From: Salipiger thiooxidans
GTDB taxonomy: Bacteria > Pseudomonadota > Alphaproteobacteria > Rhodobacterales > Rhodobacteraceae
Length of the DNA: 64,000 bases
Direction: 5' to 3'
Assembly: GCF_900102075.1 (NCBI RefSeq)
Contig: NZ_FNAV01000018.1
Location: forward strand, 1-64,000
Under the pieces are notes generated by a model. The model saw only the letters and a list, made by a program, of their open reading frames with translations, was not told the DNA's origin and made no database searches. Position numbers and translations under genes: made by a program. Shown here one piece after another: positions 52,416 through 60,533 of this stretch; within the stretch, counting starts at the first letter, position 1; each line of letters starts with the position of its first letter.

Positions 52416-54434
52416 TCAGCGCAGCTCGATCGACACCCGCCCCGACTGCCCGGTGGCGTCGATGACCGACAGCGTGGTGAAGCCCCGCCCCCGGATCGGC
52501 GCCACCAGCTCGCCCCCGCGCAGCCGCGTGGCCACCACCTCGCCGTCGGCCAGCAGGGTGAAGGGCGCCACCCCGCCACGCAGCTTCAGGGGCACGCCCT
52601 CGCCCCCGGCGATCAGCGCCGCCCCGTCGGGCGGAAAGGTCACGGTCAGCGACGGTTCGGACGCACTGTCCCGCCCGAAGCGCTGCAACGGTGCGGGCAG
52701 CATGGCGTTGCTCACCAGCAGCGTGTCGGGCGGCGGCGCGGGCAAGGGCTCGGGCGTGACGCGGGCGCGGCCCAGCGCCTCGAAGAGCAAGGGCGCCGCG
52801 ATGTCGCCGCCGAAGGCCCCCGGCACCGGCGTGCCGTCCGGGCGCCCGATCCAGACACCCGCCACGTAGCGCCCGTCCCAGCCCAGCGCCCAGGCGTCGC
52901 GGTGCCCGTAGGACGTGCCGGTCTTGTAGGCCACGCGCCCCGGCGGTCCGGCCTGCGGCGGCGGCGGCAGCCCGGCGAGGATGTGCCCCACCTGCCAGGC
53001 GGAGCGGGCGCTCATCAGCCGGGCGGGGGCAGCCTCGGGCGCATCCGCCAGCCAGCGCAGGTCGCGCGCCTCGCCGCCGTTGGCGAGCCCGGCGTAGAGC
53101 GTCACCATGTCCCAGAGCGTCAGCCCCACCCCGCCGAGGCTCACCGCCAGCCCCGGCTGGCCGCCCGGCAGCTCAGGGTGCAGCCCCGCCGTCTCGAGCG
53201 CGGCCATCAGATGCGCCGGGCCCATTGCCTCGGTCAGCCGCACCACGGGGATGTTGAGCGATAGCTGCAGCGCCCGCGAGACCCGCAGCTCGCCGCGGAA
53301 CTGACCGTCGAAATTGCGCGGCGCGTAGGTGCCGAACTGCACCGGCGTGTCGGCGATCAGCGTCTCGGGATGCGCCAGCCCGCGGTCGAAGGCGAGCCCG
53401 TAGACCAGCGGCTTCAGCGTCGAGCCGGGCGAGCGCAGTGCCCGTGTCATGTCGACGAAACCCTGCCCGCGGGTCTCGGAATAGGCGGGCGAGCCGACGC
53501 TGGCGAGCACCTCGCCGTTGCGGTGATCCGCGACGATGAGCGCCATCGACAGGCGCCGGTCGCGCCCGGCCATGTAGTCCGTCGCCAGCCGCTCGAGGCT
53601 CTGCTGCAGCCCGCGGTCGATGGTCAGGTCGTGCCGCCCCGGCCCCAGCGCCAGCGCGCGGTCGGCCAGATGCGGCGCGATCAGCGGGAAGTCGTACCGC
53701 CCCTCGGGAGAGGGATCGCGCAGGGCGGCGCGCGCGGTGTCGCCGTCGATCACCCCGGCCCGCTGCATCCGCGCCAAGACCCGGTCGCGGGCGTCGCGGG
53801 CCGCCTGCGGGTGGCGGTCGGGCCGCCGCGCCTCGGGCGCCTGTGGCAGCGCCACCAGAAGCGCCGCCTCGGCGGGCGTGAGCCGCGAGGGCTCCTTGCC
53901 GAACCACGCCAGCGTGGCGGCGCGCAGCCCCTCGAGGTTGCCGCCATAGGGCGCGTGCTCGAGGTAGAGCTGCAGGATCTGCGGCTTCGACAGCCGCCGC
54001 TCGAGCGCCAGCGCCAGCCTCACCTGCCGCAGCTTGCCCGACCATGCGCCGGTGGTGCCCTCTTCGAGCAGCCGCGCCACCTGCATGGTCAGCGTCGAGG
54101 CCCCCGAGACGATGCGCCCGGCCTGCAGCCCCTGCCACACCGCGCGCGCCGTCGCGATGGCATCGACGCCGGGGTGGTCGGGAAAGCGCCGGTCCTCGTA
54201 GGCGATCAGCATGTCGAAGAAGAGCGGGTCCACCTGGTCGAGCGACAGCGCCATGCGCCAGCGCCCGTCGCTCACGGTGTAGGCGCGCAGGAGCTGGCCG
54301 TCGCGGTCGCGGATCTCTGTCGAGGTGGCGCGGACCAGCACCGGCAGCTCGGTCCGCTCGATCCAGTCGTCGGCGGCGTCCCGGCCCAGCGCCGCCGCCC
54401 AAAGGACGACGACAAGCGCGAAGAGCTTACGCAT
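52416..54434 (-). CDS. pbpC: penicillin-binding protein 1C
   Basis: A 672-residue bifunctional cell-wall enzyme. An N-terminal signal anchor is followed by a GT51 glycosyltransferase domain (AYEDRRFPDHPGVDAIA). The transpeptidase domain follows, with SPGSTLKPLVYG (SxxK) and YKTGTSYGHRDAWA (KTG). A C-terminal BiPBP_C domain ends the protein. It overlaps the upstream glycolipid-binding gene by 8 bases, in an operon headed by an alpha-2-macroglobulin, the classical pairing. Confidence 0.95.
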   Translation of the reverse strand: MRKLFALVVVLWAAALGRDAADDWIERTELPVLVRATSTEIRDRDGQLLRAYTVSDGRWRMALSLDQVDPLFFDMLIAYEDRRFPDHPGVDAIATARAVWQGLQAGRIVSGASTLTMQVARLLEEGTTGAWSGKLRQVRLALALERRLSKPQILQLYLEHAPYGGNLEGLRAATLAWFGKEPSRLTPAEAALLVALPQAPEARRPDRHPQAARDARDRVLARMQRAGVIDGDTARAALRDPSPEGRYDFPLIAPHLADRALALGPGRHDLTIDRGLQQSLERLATDYMAGRDRRLSMALIVADHRNGEVLASVGSPAYSETRGQGFVDMTRALRSPGSTLKPLVYGLAFDRGLAHPETLIADTPVQFGTYAPRNFDGQFRGELRVSRALQLSLNIPVVRLTEAMGPAHLMAALETAGLHPELPGGQPGLAVSLGGVGLTLWDMVTLYAGLANGGEARDLRWLADAPEAAPARLMSARSAWQVGHILAGLPPPPQAGPPGRVAYKTGTSYGHRDAWALGWDGRYVAGVWIGRPDGTPVPGAFGGDIAAPLLFEALGRARVTPEPLPAPPPDTLLVSNAMLPAPLQRFGRDSASEPSLTVTFPPDGAALIAGGEGVPLKLRGGVAPFTLLADGEVVATRLRGGELVAPIRGRGFTTLSVIDATGQSGRVSIELR

Positions 54435-54978
54435 CCGTCTCCCACAGGCCCGGGTAGGTCGTCACGAAGCCGGTGGGATCGACCACGAGCTGGGTGGCGT
54501 AGGCGCTCTGCTCGGCGTGGTAGGAGACGATGTTGCCGCGCTCGCGGATGTAGCTCTGGTCGAGCGGCGACACGGTCGGTCCCGGCAGCCGCAGCCAGGC
54601 CGAGCGGGTCGAGAGCCGGCCGACATCGGGCATCCGCCGCAGCGGCATAAGGTTGGTGGCAGGGGTGAAGGCGAAATCCACGTCCTCGCACCCGTCGAGC
54701 TGCGGCTGCGGGGCGCCGTTCAGCGACCATGCCCCGCCCTCGCAGACGAGCTTCAGCTTAAGCTCGGTGCCGGCGTGGGTGCCGGTCACGTCGGCGCCCA
54801 GCGTGCGCCAGTCGGAACCGATGCGCACCACGTAGTCGAGCGCTGCCCAGCCCGCGCCGTCCCGGAACCGCGCGTGGCCGACCAGCATGTATCCCCCGTT
54901 GAGAAGGGCAAGGCGGCACTTGTCCTCTCCGTCCCGGTCGAGCGCGCGCCAGCGGGTCGTTGCGATGATCTCGGTCAT
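54427..54978 (-). CDS. putative glycolipid-binding protein (DUF1089-like)
   Basis: A 183-residue protein without an obvious signal peptide, resembling the putative glycolipid-binding family (TTRWRALDRDGEDKCRLAL, ALDYVVRIGSDWRT and SAWLRLPGPTVSPLDQSYIR). It is wedged between the macroglobulin and pbpC, overlapping both (ATGA at 54975-54978; 8 bases with pbpC). Translational coupling implies a shared envelope task; its biochemical role is unknown. Confidence 0.82.
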   Translation of the reverse strand: MTEIIATTRWRALDRDGEDKCRLALLNGGYMLVGHARFRDGAGWAALDYVVRIGSDWRTLGADVTGTHAGTELKLKLVCEGGAWSLNGAPQPQLDGCEDVDFAFTPATNLMPLRRMPDVGRLSTRSAWLRLPGPTVSPLDQSYIRERGNIVSYHAEQSAYATQLVVDPTGFVTTYPGLWETDA

Positions 54979-57900
54979 TGGATGTCCATGGTCCCAGAGG
55001 CGGTGGTGGCGCGGAACTCGGGTCGGTACATGTCCTCGACGAGCGCCGCGGGGTGGTGGAAACGCCCGGGCGAGACCGCCCGCACGATGTAGGCTAGCCG
55101 GATCGGCGCGCTGCCCTGCTGGTCGACCGCCGCGAGGAAGCGGTCGCTGCGGAACTCGGCGTGCCGGGTCTCGGCCGGTTCGAGCCAGTCGAGCCCACGG
55201 ATGTCGCCGGCGCGGATCAGGTTCGGGTTGTCGATCTCGTAACCTGCGGGCAGCGGGTCGTCGACCATCAGCCGCGCGCCGCCGTCCCCGGCCGGGCGCA
55301 CGGTCAGCACCGCGACCATGCGGTCACCCTGTGCGACGGGGCCGGTCATCGGCGTGCCGTCCATGGCGAAATACTCGCGCGTCAGGGCATAGCCGTAGCC
55401 GCCCGCCTCGGTTGCCCCCTCGGGCACGCCGAGCGCGGTCACTGTCATCGGCACCGGGCCGGCGCCGGTGTTGGCGATCGCCGTGGGGTCGAGCGCGTCG
55501 CCCGCGATCCGCCGCACGAAGGGGCCCGCCACGGGGGTTCCGTCCACCGCGATGCCCGAGGCAGCGGGGTCCTGCACCAGCGCATGTGCCGCGAGCAGCG
55601 CCCAGCTCTGTTCCTGCGTCGAGAGCGGCCGGTCGGCGCTTGCGATGCGGGTCACCAGTGCCTCGCGGTCGACCGCCTGCGAGCGCGCCTCGACCGCAAG
55701 CGACAGCACCCCCGCCGCATCGCGCAAAGGCGTGCCGTAGTCGGCGCGCCAGAGCTGTGCCTCGTTCTGCTGCCCCGCGAGCCGGGCGGCAGCCTTGGCG
55801 AAGAGCCGGTCGGCGCGGGTCTGGTCGCCGTAGCTTGCCAGCGCCGCCCCGAGCTGCGCCTGCGCCAGCGGCGTCGCCAGCGCGTCGGCGCGTTCGTCGG
55901 CGTAGTAGCGCAGGTCGCCGATGGCCGCCTGCCCCGCCCGCGCCAGCACCATGAGCGCATAGGCGATGTCCTCACCTCCATTGTCGAAATCCGGCGCGTA
56001 GGCGATGCGGTTCTTGAGGTTGGCCAGCGCCGAAGCGAGCGGCTGGGCCGGCACCTCGATCCCCGCGGTATCGGCCCGGAGCAGGAAGTCGGTGACATAG
56101 GCGTCGAGCCAGAAGTCGCCGGAGTCTGCGCTCCAGAGCCCGAAGGCACCGTTCGCGGCCTGCCGGGTCAGCACCCGGGCGATGGCCTGCTTCACCCGCA
56201 GACGCGAGCGTTCGGCCCCGCCCAGCCCCAGTGGCTCGGCGATGGAGGACAGGTAGAGCAGCGGCAGCGCCTGCGAGGTCACCTGTTCGGTGCAGCCGTA
56301 GGGGTAGCGGTCGAGCGAGGCGAGCAGCCCCGGCGCGTCGAACCGTGCCAGCGGCCCGGCCGAGACGATGACCTCGGCGCTGTCGGGCCGCAGCCCGGCC
56401 AGCGCCTGCCCGTCGAGCGTGAAGGTCTGGCCCGGGTCGAGCGTGAAGCGCCTTGTGATGCCGACAGACGGATCGTTGGCGCGCACCCCGACCGTCAGCA
56501 GCTTGGTCAGCGTCTTGCCGCCGGGCGCGGTGAGCGTCACGCGGATCTGGTGATCGCCTGGCGCGGCGGCGGTGAGCGGCAGCGACAGGCGCTGCGTGGC
56601 ACCCTGCTCGAGCTCGATCGCGGCAGGTCCGGTCGGCACGTAGACGCCCTCGGCCGTCACCTTGAGCGGCATGGACCCCGTGGGCCCGCTGGCGTGGGTA
56701 AACTCGAGCAGCAGCCGGGTCTCGTCGCCGGGCGCGAGGAAGCGCGGCAGCGAGGCGGTCACCACGACCGGGTCGCGCACCAGCACCTCGGCCTCGGCCT
56801 CGCCAACGGCACCCTCGCTCCAGGCGATGGCCATGAGCCGCACGGTGCCGTTGAATTCGGGCATGTCGAAGCGCACCTCGGCGCGGCCGTCCGGACCCAC
56901 CGTCACCGGCCCCGAGAAGAACGCGACCAGCTTCTCGGTTGGCGGCGGCGACTGCAACCGCAGCGATGCATCAGCATCGCCGCCCGAGCGCAGCGTCCCC
57001 ATGGCCCCGGTCATGCCGTCGATGAGCCGGCCATAGATGTCGCGGATCTCGACCCCCAGCCGGCGCTGCCCGAAGTAATGCCCCGAGGGGTCGGGGCTGT
57101 CGAAGCCGGTGAGGTTGAGGATGCCCACGTCGACGGCGGCCAGCGTCACATGGGCGGTATCGCCCTCGGCCACGCCCGCCACGGTCACGGCGGCGGTCAG
57201 CGGGCCGCGCGGGTCGCTCTGGCGCGGCGCCTCGATGGCGACGTCGAGCGAACGTGCGCCGGGCTCGATCCCGGCATGTGCGAGGCCGAGGCTGCGCGCC
57301 GGGTTCTGCCCCGCCGCCACGTCCATGGGCCGGATCACCTGCGCGGTGACATAGGCGCCGGCGCCCCACTCCTCGGTGACGGGCAGGTCGATGACCGTCT
57401 CGCCCTTGGGCACCTCGACCGCCTTCATCGCGATCACCCGATCCGAGAGCACGGTCACCAGCGCCTTGCCCGCGTAGCGCGGCACGATGCGCAGCTTCGC
57501 GGTGTCGCCGGGGCGATAGTCCGGCCGGTCGAGCGAGAGCTCCAGCGTGTCGGGCGTGGCCACCGCGTCGGCAGGGGCGTACCAGCCAGCCTCAAAGCCC
57601 ACCGAGCTTGCCACGTAGGTGCCGCCCGTGCGCTCGACCACCAGCTCGTATTCGCCCCAATCGACGTCCGCCGTCACCCTCAGCGGCTCGGCGCCCAGCG
57701 CGGCGCTGCCCGAGGCCACGGTCTCGCGCGTGGTGACCGGCTCCCAGTCCCAGTTGCCGTAGAGCTGGTACCACTGGTAGCGCGTGGTCACGCGGTTCAC
57801 CCGCCATTCGACCTGCATCGGCACCGGCGCAAGGTCAGGGCCCACCGCCTGCAGCAGGAACGCCGCCTCGGTGCCCTCGGGGAGCGTACCGTCGAACTCG

Positions 57901-60398
57901 GGCCGGATGCCGATCATCGGGCCCGCCGGTGCCACCGCGCGGGTGACGGAGCGCTCGACCGGACGCCCGGAGCCCTCGGCCACGCGCAGCGTGAGCCGCG
58001 CCTCCTGCGGCTGGCCCTCGGTCCCCGCATCCGGGTCGGGCAGCGGCAGGGTGAGCTGCGCCTTGCCGTCGGCATCGGTGCGCAGGTCTGCGGCGAAGGC
58101 GCGGGTCTGCGGGTTGGCCTCGCCGTCATGGCGCCCGAAACTGTAGCCGGGCAGCGTCTCGAGCGTGCGGCGCGGGATCAGCGTGAGCTCGCCCTCGATG
58201 GGCAGGTCGGCCCCCGGCGCACCGAAGAGGTAGCGCGCCTCGAGATCCAGCAGCGGCGGCGCATCGCGACGGATCGGCGCATCGGGGAGTGTCAGGGTCA
58301 CGTCGATGCGCTCGGGGACGAAATCTTCGACCAGCACGGTCTGCGTGGCCAGCGGCTCGGCCTTGGGGTCGGCGTAGAGCGCCAGCCGCCACGTGCCGCG
58401 CGGCACCGAGGCCACCAGCGGCAGGTCGAAGACATGGCCACCCGCGACGCCCTCACCCGAGGTGACGCGCAGATGCTCGACCCCGTCCGGGCGCGAGAGC
58501 ACGGCGGTCACCGGCACGCCTTCGACCGCCTGCACCGCGGCATCGCGCAGGAGTGCCGTGGCGTGGATCGTCTCGCCGGCGCGGTAGGCACCGCGGTCGG
58601 TGGCGAGGAAGGCATCCAGCGGCCCGCCCGGTGCGCGCCCCTCGACACCGCGGTCCGAAAGATCGAAGGCGGGATCGGTCAGCGACAGGAAGGCGATGTC
58701 CTCGTCGCCGCGCGCGGCGGTGACCAGCGCGGGCTCGGCGCCGCCGGTGCCGCGGGTCAGCCCCGCCTCGAACCGCGCCACGCCCTCGGCATCGGTGGTG
58801 ACCACCGCCAGCGGGCGGTTGGAGCGCGACAGCAGCGTGACCTCGAGCCCCTCGAGCGGCGCCGCGTCCGAGAGCGCCCGGGCAAACACGGTCAGCCCGT
58901 CGCTGCCGGCAAGGGTCGTGAGCCCGATGTCCGACAGAACGAACCACTGTGTGCCGCCCGGATCGTCGTATGGGTCGGCGTCGGGCACCCGCGCGGTGAG
59001 CGCGTAGATCCCGGCGGGCAGGTCACCCACCACCTCGCCCATCGGCAGGCGCGTCGTCACGTCGGCGTTGAGACGGTTCTCCACCTCGGCGCTGCCGGTC
59101 CAGATTTCCTCGGCCAGCTCCTCGCCGAAGCGGCGATCCTCCCAGCCGCTGAGCGGGCGTCCGAAATAGCTGTCCTGAATGGCGCGGATGAGGTTGCGGT
59201 CCGAGACCCGGCGCAGGGTCAGGTCGATCTCGGGCAGGTTCACCGTCTCGACCGGCAGCCCGGCATCGGCGGAACGCGGCAGCACATAGGCGCGGCCGGG
59301 GAAACGCACCGCGGGGGCGCGGTCGCGGACATAGGCGCTGATCGCCACGTCGCGGGCCAGCTCCTCGCCCTCGGCCGAGGGCAGCCCGGCGCGGAAGGTG
59401 AGCTCGTAGGTCTCGCCATGCGACAGACCGGTGACGCAGATCCGCTGCTCGTCGGCAACGACCGCAAGGCGCGGATCCGGCAGCCGGACGTAGGGCGCGT
59501 AATCCTGTCCGGCGCGAACCAGCGGTTCGGAGAACTCGGCACAGATGCGCGGCGCGGCGCTGTCGGCCTCGACCACGTGGTCGGTGATGCGGAAGCCGTA
59601 TTGCGCGATGGCCCGGTCCAGCGCCTGCGCAATGTCCTCGCGCGGGCCGAGACGCTCGGCCAGCCGCAGCGCCGGCACCATCAGGCGGCCGCGCCCCTCG
59701 GCCTCGAGCCCCTGTGACAGGAGCAGCAGCGCGCTCGCCCGCTGCGGCGCGGGATCGGCGCGCAGGTAGCCGTTGATCGCCGCCAGCACCGCGCGGCGCT
59801 GCAGCTCGTCGCGATCCCGGGCGCTGTCAGCGGCAAGGCGCAGCTCCAGCGCGCCATAGTCGAGCCAGTGCGCCGCCGCGTCGCTTTGGGCCGTCGCCGC
59901 GCCGGCCCATTGCAGCGCGTCGCGCAGCTCGCCCCGCGCCTCGGCATTGCGCGCGGCCTCGAGCAGCGCATCCACCGGCCACTGCCCCCCGGCGTGGCGC
60001 AGCCCCAGGGCCTGCGCCTCGTCCCGCGCGGCGACAAGGTCGCGCTGGTCGAGGAAGCCGAGGTCCTGCGCCCGGGTCGCGGCCGCCGCCACGACGCCCG
60101 GGTCGGCCGCCACCACCTCGGCCGAGACCGCGCCCTCGTAGGGGGTGCGCTCGGTGACCCCGGATTTCGGGAAGCAGGCGTTGGAGCGGCTGTTGAAGGT
60201 GAAGGCGCCGCAGGACGGGTCGTTCAGGCAGAGCGACTGGCAGGCCTCGAGCGTGGTGTCGAACAGGGGTTGCAGGTCACCGCCGTAGAAATCCATGTCG
60301 CGGCTGGCGACGATCCGGCGCTCGGGCACCGCCTCCTGTGCCATGAGGGACGTGGCGATACCCACACCTGCGACGACGGCGGCGATCAAACGACGCAT
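54975..60398 (-). CDS. alpha-2-macroglobulin family protein with N-terminal PAN/apple domain
   Basis: An 1807-residue periplasmic protease-trapping protein. The signal peptide (MRRLIAAVVAGVGIATSLMA) is followed by a Cys-rich PAN/apple-like module (about residues 33-80, TLEACQSLCLNDPSCGAFTF). Then come repeated MG domains and the thioester motif in YPYGCTEQ, with Cys1369. The thioester should crosslink attacking proteases. No lipobox is seen, unlike E. coli YfhM. It heads the operon with the glycolipid-binding protein and PBP1C, as bacterial macroglobulins often do. Confidence 0.94.
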   Translation of the reverse strand: MRRLIAAVVAGVGIATSLMAQEAVPERRIVASRDMDFYGGDLQPLFDTTLEACQSLCLNDPSCGAFTFNSRSNACFPKSGVTERTPYEGAVSAEVVAADPGVVAAAATRAQDLGFLDQRDLVAARDEAQALGLRHAGGQWPVDALLEAARNAEARGELRDALQWAGAATAQSDAAAHWLDYGALELRLAADSARDRDELQRRAVLAAINGYLRADPAPQRASALLLLSQGLEAEGRGRLMVPALRLAERLGPREDIAQALDRAIAQYGFRITDHVVEADSAAPRICAEFSEPLVRAGQDYAPYVRLPDPRLAVVADEQRICVTGLSHGETYELTFRAGLPSAEGEELARDVAISAYVRDRAPAVRFPGRAYVLPRSADAGLPVETVNLPEIDLTLRRVSDRNLIRAIQDSYFGRPLSGWEDRRFGEELAEEIWTGSAEVENRLNADVTTRLPMGEVVGDLPAGIYALTARVPDADPYDDPGGTQWFVLSDIGLTTLAGSDGLTVFARALSDAAPLEGLEVTLLSRSNRPLAVVTTDAEGVARFEAGLTRGTGGAEPALVTAARGDEDIAFLSLTDPAFDLSDRGVEGRAPGGPLDAFLATDRGAYRAGETIHATALLRDAAVQAVEGVPVTAVLSRPDGVEHLRVTSGEGVAGGHVFDLPLVASVPRGTWRLALYADPKAEPLATQTVLVEDFVPERIDVTLTLPDAPIRRDAPPLLDLEARYLFGAPGADLPIEGELTLIPRRTLETLPGYSFGRHDGEANPQTRAFAADLRTDADGKAQLTLPLPDPDAGTEGQPQEARLTLRVAEGSGRPVERSVTRAVAPAGPMIGIRPEFDGTLPEGTEAAFLLQAVGPDLAPVPMQVEWRVNRVTTRYQWYQLYGNWDWEPVTTRETVASGSAALGAEPLRVTADVDWGEYELVVERTGGTYVASSVGFEAGWYAPADAVATPDTLELSLDRPDYRPGDTAKLRIVPRYAGKALVTVLSDRVIAMKAVEVPKGETVIDLPVTEEWGAGAYVTAQVIRPMDVAAGQNPARSLGLAHAGIEPGARSLDVAIEAPRQSDPRGPLTAAVTVAGVAEGDTAHVTLAAVDVGILNLTGFDSPDPSGHYFGQRRLGVEIRDIYGRLIDGMTGAMGTLRSGGDADASLRLQSPPPTEKLVAFFSGPVTVGPDGRAEVRFDMPEFNGTVRLMAIAWSEGAVGEAEAEVLVRDPVVVTASLPRFLAPGDETRLLLEFTHASGPTGSMPLKVTAEGVYVPTGPAAIELEQGATQRLSLPLTAAAPGDHQIRVTLTAPGGKTLTKLLTVGVRANDPSVGITRRFTLDPGQTFTLDGQALAGLRPDSAEVIVSAGPLARFDAPGLLASLDRYPYGCTEQVTSQALPLLYLSSIAEPLGLGGAERSRLRVKQAIARVLTRQAANGAFGLWSADSGDFWLDAYVTDFLLRADTAGIEVPAQPLASALANLKNRIAYAPDFDNGGEDIAYALMVLARAGQAAIGDLRYYADERADALATPLAQAQLGAALASYGDQTRADRLFAKAAARLAGQQNEAQLWRADYGTPLRDAAGVLSLAVEARSQAVDREALVTRIASADRPLSTQEQSWALLAAHALVQDPAASGIAVDGTPVAGPFVRRIAGDALDPTAIANTGAGPVPMTVTALGVPEGATEAGGYGYALTREYFAMDGTPMTGPVAQGDRMVAVLTVRPAGDGGARLMVDDPLPAGYEIDNPNLIRAGDIRGLDWLEPAETRHAEFRSDRFLAAVDQQGSAPIRLAYIVRAVSPGRFHHPAALVEDMYRPEFRATTASGTMDIQ

Positions 60399-60533
60399 TC
60401 TGCTAACTCCTCATGACAACTGCCCTATCGTGCCCGCCGGGCCTCGCCAAGGCAACGATTCCCGCGGTCGCGCTTAAGACGATCTTCACCAAGACCGCCT
60501 CATTCTGCCCCCAGTCAAGGAGGCTTCGGGGAC

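Noticed and set aside
55161-59717. Plus-strand open frame of over 1500 codons opposite the macroglobulin
   Set aside because: Arg/His/Gly/Gln-rich composition without family features, exactly antisense to a well-supported gene.
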